The position numbers were made by a program, and so were the translations under genes. Below are positions 35,130-42,674 of a stretch of DNA of 64,000 nt, in pieces; the stretch's first letter is position 1, and each line of letters begins with the position of its first letter. This stretch comes from an uncultured Altererythrobacter sp. (GTDB taxonomy: Bacteria > Pseudomonadota > Alphaproteobacteria > Sphingomonadales > Sphingomonadaceae): positions 13,826 to 77,825 of the forward strand of contig CAMPIX010000010.1 of assembly GCA_946886565.1 (NCBI GenBank). Direction: 5' to 3'. Under the pieces are notes generated by a model. It had not been told where the DNA came from. It did not search any database and worked only from the letters and a program-made list of their open reading frames with translations.

Positions 35130-37304
35130 ATGACGTCTCCGATCTTCCTGCATGTCACCGACGCCCACGTCACCGGCCACGGCGTCGCCGTGAAGCGCGA
35201 CGACCACAAGGTCGTCATTCCGGGCATTTCCCAAGCCACGCGGGAAGGGACGCTGGAGTTGCTGCTGGCGCGCGTCGCCGAGCGGCTGTTGGAGAATGGG
35301 CGGAACCTCGACGCGGTGATCTTTTCGGGCGACGCTGCCGAGCGCGGCGACTTGGGCGGACACAAGGCGCTGCTGGATATATTACTGAAGTCGCTCGGAC
35401 CCGTGGGCATCGCGCCCGGCAAGATTGTGGCGACGCCGGGCAACCATGACGTCCCGCGTGGCACGCCGCCGGGTAGCGCCGAGCGATACGAGGCCTTCAT
35501 CATGGCTTGGCGCGAGACGGGCTGCGTCACGCCTTGGCTGGACGGGATCGACGACAAGTCCACGATCAACACGGCCAAGCACCGATTGTTGGCCGATGAC
35601 CGTCGTTGGGCGATCTTCCCGATCAACAGCGCCAACTGGTCGCACACAATACAGACGTTGAAGCCGCCGCTTGAGGGGGTTTGGGAAAAGATTGGTGAGC
35701 TGCTTGCGCCCGGCGACGATAAGCTGGCCGCCGAACTAAATGATCAGCTGAATTCACTTATCCGCTTCGACATGGCCCGCGTGTCCGAGGACCAACTCGA
35801 GGTATTCCGGCGCATCGTGGACGGGACTCCGACCGCGTCTGATGGCGCGCAGGTGCGCATCGCTACGATCCATCACCACCTGCGAACGCCGTCGTTCCGC
35901 GAAGAATTGAAACCCTTCGCGGACTTCACGAACATCGAACTCATTCGTGCCGCTCTGGCTGAGCGCAGGATCGATGTCGTCCTACACGGGCACAAACATC
36001 AGCACGCCGCGCGTCGCGAGTTTCTGGACGACGAGATGGGAGGTGACCGGCGGCGAGTGCTCGTAGTGTCGGGCGCGACGTTCGACGGGAGCAACGAGGC
36101 CGACGCCGTGCGCACGTTGCAGCTCGACGGGCTGCCGTGGACCCCCGAGGTGGCCTTGACGCGATACGCGATTGGACGGGGCGGCCTGGATTTGAGGGAC
36201 GTCGTTGATGATCCCATCTCGCTATGGCGGAGCATGGATGCCGGGGGCGGTTCAACCGTCGTGCACGGCACGGTGCTCGACGACGTGTATGAGCGAGCCT
36301 GTGCCGCGGCGCAGGCCGAAGCCAAGGGCGGAACCCTCATCGTCGATCTCGACCTACCGCCTGATAGCGTCGGCACCATGCCAACCGGCTATCCAGCTCC
36401 GGACGCGCTGAAGGCCGGGGAATGGGCTGGCTGGTTCGCCGAACTCGCCGGCTGGTGGCAACTCGAGCACTCACGGCTAGAAGCCCGCGTGCCATACCAT
36501 CATGGTAGCCGGCTGCACCGATATGCGGGAAAACTGGATCAGATAGCCCGCATAAAGTCATTGTTGGCCGAGGGTGCGACGAGCCGGGCGCTCGCAGTCC
36601 TCATCGATCCAATGCGCGACTTCGTGACCAACGGCAGTGAAGAGAACTTCGCGTCTTTCTGCTCCGTCCAGTTCCGCAAGCGGGAGGTAGGCGACCGGTC
36701 GTGGGTGGTGGACGTCATCGGATACTACCGCGCCCAAGAGTTCAGGCGCTGGTGGCCTATCAACGTCGCCGAGCTCAGGGCTTTGCAGAACGAGGTTTGT
36801 GACGGCAAGCGCACGCGGCCTGGCCGGGTCACGACTGTGACGGCGGAAGCGCGCGCGATTGGACGTTCGCCGACCGAGGTGTCGGTTCCCCTGATTGACC
36901 GCTGGCTAGACCAGCACCCGGGCCGCCTTTTCCTCCTTGCCACCTACCTCGCGGGAGGCGTGGCGGAAGACGCCGGCAGCATGCGTGACGAGGTGGTGAA
37001 AGGTTGGATGCAGTCCCTCGCCGATTTCGACCAGGCCACGAAGGAGTTCAACGTTGATGGCGTGCCACTCGCGATCGAGGGCGTTGTGGCGCTTGCGGAT
37101 TACGTAGACTCGCTGGTTCCGACTGGCGACCTACAACGCTTTTCCGGGTCGCTCCGCGCGCTCGCGAAAGCCAATCGCGCCTACGCAATAACGAAGCAGA
37201 CCGAGAACGATTTCAAAAACTGGGGTGCGGCCGCCCACATCAACGACCTGCGCGAGCTCAGCGTCCGGCTGCTTGGAATGTCGGGCGGCGAGACATCCGC
37301 ATGA
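35130..37304 (+). CDS. Metallophosphoesterase fused to a thymidylate-synthase-like domain
   Basis: 724 residues from the ATG at 35130, chosen for the MTSPIFLHVTDAH N-terminus. Residues 1-350 are a calcineurin-like phosphoesterase with all motifs: D11-A-H13, GD (67-68), GNHD (104-107), HHH (248-250) and GHKH (287-290). Residues about 435-580 follow the thymidylate synthase core: GSRLHRYAGKLDQI, then TSRALAVLIDP, then YYRAQEFRRWWPIN, with Arg534, Pro543 and Asn545 at the spacing of ThyA R166, P175 and N177, and GRVTTVTAEA. The catalytic Cys is not at its usual place and the terminal His is Glu, so this domain is probably a sensor or scaffold. Its stop overlaps the next gene (ATGA). Confidence 0.8.
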   Translation: MTSPIFLHVTDAHVTGHGVAVKRDDHKVVIPGISQATREGTLELLLARVAERLLENGRNLDAVIFSGDAAERGDLGGHKALLDILLKSLGPVGIAPGKIVATPGNHDVPRGTPPGSAERYEAFIMAWRETGCVTPWLDGIDDKSTINTAKHRLLADDRRWAIFPINSANWSHTIQTLKPPLEGVWEKIGELLAPGDDKLAAELNDQLNSLIRFDMARVSEDQLEVFRRIVDGTPTASDGAQVRIATIHHHLRTPSFREELKPFADFTNIELIRAALAERRIDVVLHGHKHQHAARREFLDDEMGGDRRRVLVVSGATFDGSNEADAVRTLQLDGLPWTPEVALTRYAIGRGGLDLRDVVDDPISLWRSMDAGGGSTVVHGTVLDDVYERACAAAQAEAKGGTLIVDLDLPPDSVGTMPTGYPAPDALKAGEWAGWFAELAGWWQLEHSRLEARVPYHHGSRLHRYAGKLDQIARIKSLLAEGATSRALAVLIDPMRDFVTNGSEENFASFCSVQFRKREVGDRSWVVDVIGYYRAQEFRRWWPINVAELRALQNEVCDGKRTRPGRVTTVTAEARAIGRSPTEVSVPLIDRWLDQHPGRLFLLATYLAGGVAEDAGSMRDEVVKGWMQSLADFDQATKEFNVDGVPLAIEGVVALADYVDSLVPTGDLQRFSGSLRALAKANRAYAITKQTENDFKNWGAAAHINDLRELSVRLLGMSGGETSA

Positions 37305-37834
37305 CCGTTGGGCTAGCGCAGACGAACGGCGAAATCTTATACTTCGCTTACGGGTCCAACATGTTGACCGCGCGCCTGCGCGCAAGGGTCCCGAGCTGCA
37401 AGCCGATCGGCATTGCCTTGCTGCCAGACCACGAGTTGCGCTTTCACAAGCGAAGTAAAGACGGTTCCGGCAAATGCGATGCCTTCCACATCGAAGGCGG
37501 AGGCGGCATCTACGGCGTGGTCTTCAGCTTCAATGCCAGCGACCGTCAGGCCCTTGATCGCTTCGAAGGTTTAGGGGCGGGGTATAATGACGCGATTGTT
37601 ACGGTGCATAACGTTGAAGGCCGATCGTGGAAAGTTCTGACGTACACCGCCCATCCGCACCACATCGACGAGATGTTAAAGCCGTATTCGTGGTATCGGG
37701 ATCTCGTCCTGGCGGGGGCGAGCGAGCATGGGCTTCCGCAACAGTATGTCGCAACTAGAGTTGAAGCAGTTGAGGCGATTGAAGACCTCAACTTTGCGCG
37801 TGATGCGACCGAGCGCGCTGCACTCGAGCGGTAG
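37301..37834 (+). CDS. Gamma-glutamylcyclotransferase-family protein
   Basis: 177 residues with the family's YFAYGSNM substrate-binding loop at residues 14-21, a central GIYGVVF strand and LDRFEG, whose Glu matches the catalytic acid. Members release 5-oxoproline from gamma-glutamyl amines or dipeptides, so a role in removing an isopeptide or gamma-glutamyl link is possible here. The ATG overlaps the phosphoesterase stop (ATGA), so it is in that operon. It is the last gene of the module before the integrase, which converges on it. Confidence 0.85.
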   Translation: MTVGLAQTNGEILYFAYGSNMLTARLRARVPSCKPIGIALLPDHELRFHKRSKDGSGKCDAFHIEGGGGIYGVVFSFNASDRQALDRFEGLGAGYNDAIVTVHNVEGRSWKVLTYTAHPHHIDEMLKPYSWYRDLVLAGASEHGLPQQYVATRVEAVEAIEDLNFARDATERAALER

Positions 37835-37907
37835 CGTCGGCGCAGTGACCTGAAGATCGGCAGCTTTCAGGATCAGTCGTTTGCGCCGGGATGACCGATA
37901 TTGGGGC

Positions 37908-37919
37908 GCATAGCCGACA
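37908..37919 (+). repeat. 12-bp repeat matching 29778-29789
   Basis: GCATAGCCGACA occurs here, right after the module's last gene and abutting the integrase stop, and again at 29778-29789 just before the module's promoter. The two copies flank the 8-kb protease/TS-like module in the same orientation. It may be a module boundary or a chance sharing of a dispersed intergenic sequence. Confidence 0.4.
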
Positions 37920-39983
37920 TTAGCTACACGCGGTTTGCTTCCTCGGGCGACCGCGGGGCTTTCCAAATTTCTGGTGCTCGGCGGGCCTGAGCTTGAGCTT
38001 GCGAATTGGTATGTCAGGAAGAAGCCTGGCTAGCACCTCGACCAGTTCAATGAGCTCTTTTGGTTGGTAGTCGTTGAGGTAATTCCGGCTCTCGGTATTC
38101 CCCGGTTCATGACCGCCGAGACCTTGCCGGTGATCCTTGTCGAAGATCCTGTTTCCCGTTCGTTCTTCTTCATCGCGGAGGGCGTTGAACCCTAGTGTAC
38201 GGATGGATTGCACATCGACATCCTTGCGCCCACGCATGCGGGACGTTCCATCAGGAAAAACCAGCTCTCGCAGGGGTTCGAACAGGTCCTTGTAGAAGCA
38301 CTTGTCGAAATCCATGGTGTGGTGCTCAAACTCGGGAAATAGCGCACGGTGGCCAGCCCGCCTCATCGCCTCGACGTATTTTCCAAAGCCCAGGTCCAGC
38401 ACCTTGCGGGCGATTGGCACTTTGCGAGTGGATGAGACGGTCTTGATGCGGCGAAGATTGGTTTCCCGGATGTGCAGGTAAGGCACATTGCATTCCAGAA
38501 AGACGTCTGCGACCGCGAGACCTGAAATCTCGTCGGAGCGGGCGAGGGTGCAGATGACGAGCGGCAGGACCCAATAGCAGCCGTCGTGAAAAACCTCGTC
38601 CCCTTCCACAAAGCGGTTCCACAGGCCGGCGCAGCCAAACCAAACCGGGGTTTCCAGCATCTGGCGCAACTCACCAGCATCCCAAGGCAGGCGCGCTGTG
38701 TTCCGTTTCTGATTGTTCTTTACCGAATGACGGTCGCCCTGCATCTTCGGATTGACCAGCGTCTTGCGCACGGCAGGGAAATTGAGGCCCTTCGGGGCGA
38801 GCTCGGGATCGTGCCCCTCGAGGTGAGTTATGAGCGCGCTGATCCAGGTCATGTGCTTGCGCTGGGTCGTTAGCGAGAGTCCCACATAAGGCAGGCCCTC
38901 GACGTCCGCAGCCGTGGGATCCTGCTCCCACTTCTGCCGCAAAGCATCCCCGCGCTCCACCGCCACTTCGATCGATTCGCGAATCTTCGTGCCATTTTCA
39001 TCCTTGCGTTCACGGCCATAGACTACCGGAAGCCTCGGGAAGAGGTCCTTCATCGCGATCAGGTGCTTCTGGGTTATGGCATTCATCGGGATGTCGCCAT
39101 TGGCCGCGATGAATATCGCTACGGCGCCCCTGATGTCCCGCGCCCGTCCTTTGTCCCACGCACCATCCGCAATCCGTTTCGACAAGGCCTGTTCTGCAAA
39201 TACCGAGATGAGCGGTGCATCGGCAACGGAGTTCTCGATCGGCACCGTCGCCGGTTGCGATTTCGCCAGATCGTTGTTCCCTGGACCTTCGGTCCGGTCG
39301 ACTGCGGGCATGGCGCGTCCATTGCGTGCCAGGCGATCGAGCTGCGCTGGCAAAGGCCAGAGGTCGTTTTCGCTCAATGGCGATCCTAGTTCATCACAGG
39401 CTTCCACGTTGGCATCGCGATAGGCGGCCGCGGCAACCCTCCCGCATGTTGCGAGGTTTCGTTCACTGGGTTCGATGCTCTGCTCGCGCAGATCCTGCAT
39501 GAGTTGACCCCGTGAGATCGGCAGCTGGCGTTTGTGACGAGAGGCGAGGGCGGTCAGGGCGTCTGCATCGGCTGCGCTCAAGCCCCGCTCGCGAAGCTCC
39601 TCATAGCTCTCGAGGCTGCCGTCCACCAGCTGCGGCTCGGTCGCGAGGAGGGTGAAGTAGCGCGCATAATGGCGGTTGAAGGCGAGATGGTCATCAACCC
39701 GGCCCGGTTCTTTAAACTGCGCCATGATCACACGGTCGAGCTCGCGCTCGAACGCACGCTTGTAGAGGCCGGGCATGTCCTCCACCTTCACGTTGCGCCG
39801 CAGTATCGGCATCTGTTCCATCATTGCGTCCTTCGCCAGATCAAGTTCGGCTGCACGCGAGCGAGCCTGCTGGGGGCTCGCCGTGCGCAGCGATAGTCTC
39901 ACCATTGTATGATGAGACGGAACGGATGAGAAACGCAGGCGGGATTTCCACCAGAAGACGGGGCCGCGACGATAGAGTGCCAT
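37920..39983 (-). CDS. Site-specific tyrosine recombinase (integrase) of the element
   Basis: 687 residues from the ATG at 39983 (MALYRRGPVFWWKSRLRF), the usual N-terminus of a large integrase type seen in sphingomonads. Reading on to 40058 would only translate the 12-bp arm repeats. The C-terminal catalytic domain has LARSDEISGL (Arg), KTVSSTRKVPI (beta-strand Lys), DVQSIRTLGFNAL (second Arg; the usual His of H-x-x-R is Gln), GLGGHEPGN (His) and a Tyr in SRNYLNDY. It should catalyse integration at, and excision from, the tRNA-Pro 3' end 160 bp away. Its position and orientation next to the intact tRNA are typical. Confidence 0.93.
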   Translation of the reverse strand: MALYRRGPVFWWKSRLRFSSVPSHHTMVRLSLRTASPQQARSRAAELDLAKDAMMEQMPILRRNVKVEDMPGLYKRAFERELDRVIMAQFKEPGRVDDHLAFNRHYARYFTLLATEPQLVDGSLESYEELRERGLSAADADALTALASRHKRQLPISRGQLMQDLREQSIEPSERNLATCGRVAAAAYRDANVEACDELGSPLSENDLWPLPAQLDRLARNGRAMPAVDRTEGPGNNDLAKSQPATVPIENSVADAPLISVFAEQALSKRIADGAWDKGRARDIRGAVAIFIAANGDIPMNAITQKHLIAMKDLFPRLPVVYGRERKDENGTKIRESIEVAVERGDALRQKWEQDPTAADVEGLPYVGLSLTTQRKHMTWISALITHLEGHDPELAPKGLNFPAVRKTLVNPKMQGDRHSVKNNQKRNTARLPWDAGELRQMLETPVWFGCAGLWNRFVEGDEVFHDGCYWVLPLVICTLARSDEISGLAVADVFLECNVPYLHIRETNLRRIKTVSSTRKVPIARKVLDLGFGKYVEAMRRAGHRALFPEFEHHTMDFDKCFYKDLFEPLRELVFPDGTSRMRGRKDVDVQSIRTLGFNALRDEEERTGNRIFDKDHRQGLGGHEPGNTESRNYLNDYQPKELIELVEVLARLLPDIPIRKLKLRPAEHQKFGKPRGRPRKQTACS

Positions 39984-40024
39984 GCCATTGAATTCCTGGC
40001 TGCGAGGAGCCGGGCGGGCACGAT

Positions 40025-40060
40025 GCGGGCACAATCTGTGGCACAATTTGTGGCACAATC
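40025..40060 (+). repeat. Right integrase arm-type repeats, 3 x 12 bp
   Basis: Three tandem 12-bp units: GCGGGCACAATC (40025), TGTGGCACAATT (40037) and TGTGGCACAATC (40049). They match the array at 9941-9976 and lie about 80 bp inside attR, just upstream of the integrase start. Binding here could also repress integrase transcription. Confidence 0.7.
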
Positions 40061-40138
40061 GGCGCGCAAGATTCCCGACCGATTTCCTCTGGGTAAGGAA
40101 AGCGGCGGAATTCTGCGGCTTAATGTCGAAAGCGACGA

Positions 40139-40162
40139 AAATTGGTCGGGGAGAGAGGATTC
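40139..40162 (+). repeat. attR: 24-bp core direct repeat
   Basis: Identical to attL at 9850-9873. It overlaps the 3' end of the tRNA-Pro gene (minus strand) through the CCA, acceptor strand and part of the T-arm, so integration leaves the tRNA intact. Confidence 0.9.
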
Positions 40163-40219
40163 GAACCTCCGGCCCCTGCCTCCCGAAGACAGTGCTCTAC
40201 CAGGCTGAGCTACTCCCCG
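40143..40219 (-). tRNA. tRNA-Pro (anticodon CGG)
   Basis: 77 bases including encoded CCA. Acceptor stem CGGGGAG / CTCCCCG with discriminator A, anticodon stem CTGTC / GGCAG (one G-T pair) around loop TTCGGGA, and T-loop TTCGAAT. The anticodon CGG reads CCG. The gene is the integration target of the adjacent element. Confidence 0.97.
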
Positions 40220-40330
40220 ACCGTGTCGGTCCCGCGTGGGCTTGCACCCCTGCGGGTCGAGGCAAGGCGCGCCCTATAGGCAGCGTGCGCCGGGGTGGCA
40301 AGCGGGCAATTGCCGGTCTAGGGAATTGCC

Positions 40331-41287
40331 ATGGCCAGCGCTCCGACTCCCGCCGATTCTCATGGCTGCGAGCACCCCGAACGGCAGTATCTCGACCTGA
40401 TGCGGCGCATCTGGGACGAGGGAAGCGAGCGCGTCGATCGCACGGGAATCGGTACGCGCTCGGTGTTCGGCGCGATGCTGCGATTCGACCTTGCGGGCGG
40501 AGCGATGCCGCTGCTCACCACCAAGCGGGTCTACTGGAAGACCGCGACGCGCGAGATGCTGTGGTTTCTGACCGGCGAGACCAACATTCGCCCGCTCGTG
40601 CTTCAGGGCGTGAAGATCTGGAACGAGTGGCCGCACGCGCACTACGTGCGCGAGACGGGGGAGGCCATCGCGCTCGAGGATTTCGTCGCGCGCATCGCTG
40701 CGGACGAGGCGTTTGCCGAACGGTGGGGCGATCTCGGGCCGGTCTATGGCAAGCAGTGGGTCGACTGGCCGACGTATCGCTACCGCAAGGATGGGCTCTA
40801 CGAACCGGGGCCGGGGATCAATCAGGTCGCGCAAGTGGTCGAATCGCTGCGCAGCAATCCGGGCAGTCGGCGGCACATCATCGAAGGGTGGAACGTCGCC
40901 GAGCTCGACCGCATGGCGCTGCCGCCGTGCCACAAAACCTACCAGTTCCACGCCGCCGATGGCAGGCTCAATTGTGCACTCTATCAGCGCAGCTGTGATG
41001 TTGCGCTGGGGCTGCCGTTCAACCTCTGGTCGGGGGCGCTGCTTCAGCGGATGATCGCGCAGCAGGTCGATCTCGATCCGGGCGAATTCGTGTGGATGGG
41101 GGGCGACGTGCACCTCTATCTCAACCACGCGCACCTGATCGAGGAGCAGCTCGCGAGGGAACCGCGGGGACGCCCGCGGCTTGACATAGTGCGGCGGCCC
41201 GGCACGATCTTCGACTATCGGCTGGAGGATTTCGAGGTTCGCAACTACACGCCGCTCGACCCGATCAAGGCGCCGGTGGCGGTGTGA
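40331..41287 (+). CDS. thyA: Thymidylate synthase ThyA
   Basis: 318 residues, the housekeeping enzyme that makes dTMP from dUMP with methylenetetrahydrofolate. All key motifs are present: DRTGIGTRS (phosphate-binding Arg loop), SRRHIIEGWN, catalytic Cys in LPPCHKTYQF, YQRSCDVALGLPFN and GGDVHLY. About 55 bases longer at the N-terminus than E. coli ThyA in coding length, as is common in this group. It lies 111 bp past the tRNA-Pro and is the first host gene after the element, which itself carries two thymidylate-synthase-fold domains. Confidence 0.97.
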   Translation: MASAPTPADSHGCEHPERQYLDLMRRIWDEGSERVDRTGIGTRSVFGAMLRFDLAGGAMPLLTTKRVYWKTATREMLWFLTGETNIRPLVLQGVKIWNEWPHAHYVRETGEAIALEDFVARIAADEAFAERWGDLGPVYGKQWVDWPTYRYRKDGLYEPGPGINQVAQVVESLRSNPGSRRHIIEGWNVAELDRMALPPCHKTYQFHAADGRLNCALYQRSCDVALGLPFNLWSGALLQRMIAQQVDLDPGEFVWMGGDVHLYLNHAHLIEEQLAREPRGRPRLDIVRRPGTIFDYRLEDFEVRNYTPLDPIKAPVAV

Positions 41288-41297
41288 ATCGGGAGCC

Positions 41298-41326
41298 TTG
41301 ACCCCTCCCACGCCGTGAAATAAAAT
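41298..41326 (+). promoter_or_regulatory. Promoter of the branched-chain dehydrogenase operon
   Basis: TTGACC (41298-41303), a 17-base spacer, then TAAAAT (41321-41326), close to the sigma-70-type consensus. An inverted repeat ACGCAT / ATGCGT (41328-41333 and 41344-41349) overlies the expected start of transcription and may be an operator. Confidence 0.65.
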
Positions 41327-41372
41327 AACGCATACGTATAAGAATGCGTCTCACGCTCTGGGAGATTACCCT

Positions 41373-42674
41373 ATGGCCGACAGGCCCGACGCGGACCGGG
41401 AAGCAGGGGCCAACAAGCCCGCGCTCCGGCTCCACGTTCCCGAACCCAAGTTCCGCCCCGGCGACACGGTCGATTTCAGCCATATCGGCGTCACCGAAGC
41501 GGGCAAGCAGCCGCGTCCGGATGAGGCGTGCGAGGCGCGCGAAACCGCGCCGCTGTGCCACGATCTCATCCGCGTCCTCGGCGAGGACGACAAAGCGCAC
41601 GGGCCCTGGGATCCCAAGCTCGATCCCGACACGCTGCGCACGATGCTCGGCCACTTCGCGCTGGTGCGCGCGTTCGACGAGCGCATGTTCCGCGGCCAGC
41701 GGCAAGGCAAGACCAGCTTCTACATGAAGTGCACCGGCGAGGAGGCCACCTCGGTTTCCGCCGCGATGGCGCTGGCGAGCGACGACATGGTCTTCCCCAG
41801 TTATCGCCAGCAGGGCGTGCTGATCGCGCGCGGCTACGACCTCGTCGAGATGATCAACCAGATCTACTCGAACAAGGGCGACAAGCTGAAGGGGCGCCAG
41901 CTGCCGATCATGTATTCGAGCCGCGAGCACAGCTTCTTCTCGATTTCGGGTAACCTCGCCACGCAGACGCCTCAAGCCGTCGGCTGGGCGATGGCAAGCG
42001 CGATCAAGGGCGACAGCCGCATCGCCGCGACCTGGGTGGGCGAGGGCAGCACCGCGGAAGGCGACTTCCACTCGGCGTGCACGTTTGCGACCGTCTACAA
42101 CGCGCCGGTGATCCTCAACGTGATCAACAACCAGTGGGCGATCTCGAGCTTCTCGGGCTTCGCGGGGGCCGAGCGGACGACCTTCGCCGCGCGCGCGCTG
42201 GGCTATGGGCTCGCCGGCCTGCGGGTCGACGGTAACGATCCGCTGGCGGTCTATGCCTCGCAACGCTGGGCGGCGAACCGCGCGCGCGCCAACGCCGGGC
42301 CGACGCTGATCGAATACTTCACCTATCGCGCCGAGGGCCATTCCACCTCGGACGACCCGAGCGGCTACCGCAGCGCGCAGGAGCGCGAGGAATGGCCGCT
42401 CGGCGATCCGGTCATGCGGCTCAAGAATCACCTGATCGCGCTCGGCGAATGGGACGAGGAGCGCCAGGCAGAGATGGACCGCAAGGCGGCCGAACGGGTC
42501 AAGGCCGCGACCAAGGAAGCCGAGAAGAACGGCATCCTCGGCCACGGTATGCATCACCCCTTCCACACCATGTTCGAAGACGTGTTCGAGGAGCTGCCCT
42601 GGCATCTGAAGGAGCAGGCCGAGCAGGCGACGCGCGAGCGCAAGATCAAGTTCAACGGGGGGCGCCCGCAATGA
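41373..42674 (+). CDS. bkdA1: Branched-chain 2-oxo acid dehydrogenase E1 alpha
   Basis: 433 residues. The thiamine-diphosphate-binding E1 alpha subunit decarboxylates branched-chain 2-oxo acids from Val, Leu and Ile. The thiamine-diphosphate motif region VGEGSTAEGDFHSA...VINNQWAIS is present, and YRAEGHSTSDDPSGYR is the phosphorylation-loop signature that separates this family from pyruvate dehydrogenase E1 alpha. GGGAGA precedes the ATG. The stop overlaps the E1 beta start (ATGA). Confidence 0.93.
   Translation: MADRPDADREAGANKPALRLHVPEPKFRPGDTVDFSHIGVTEAGKQPRPDEACEARETAPLCHDLIRVLGEDDKAHGPWDPKLDPDTLRTMLGHFALVRAFDERMFRGQRQGKTSFYMKCTGEEATSVSAAMALASDDMVFPSYRQQGVLIARGYDLVEMINQIYSNKGDKLKGRQLPIMYSSREHSFFSISGNLATQTPQAVGWAMASAIKGDSRIAATWVGEGSTAEGDFHSACTFATVYNAPVILNVINNQWAISSFSGFAGAERTTFAARALGYGLAGLRVDGNDPLAVYASQRWAANRARANAGPTLIEYFTYRAEGHSTSDDPSGYRSAQEREEWPLGDPVMRLKNHLIALGEWDEERQAEMDRKAAERVKAATKEAEKNGILGHGMHHPFHTMFEDVFEELPWHLKEQAEQATRERKIKFNGGRPQ

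Larger units (their letters stand above)
9850..40162. mobile_element. Integrative element in tRNA-Pro(CGG), about 30.3 kb
   Basis: Bounded by a perfect 24-bp direct repeat (9850-9873 and 40139-40162). The right copy covers the 3' end of a complete tRNA-Pro gene. A tyrosine-recombinase gene lies next to the tRNA end, and triple 12-bp direct repeats sit inside both ends. Cargo: DUF2971, PD-(D/E)XK-like and broken DUF3800 genes; SbcD/SbcC-like genes; a DUF4011 helicase-nuclease; exonucleases and hypotheticals; and a protease / thymidylate-synthase-fold / MazG / UDG module. No conjugation, phage structural or replication genes are visible, so it is best called a genomic island or integrative mobilisable element. 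The boundaries are seen directly; mobility is inferred. Confidence 0.9.
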
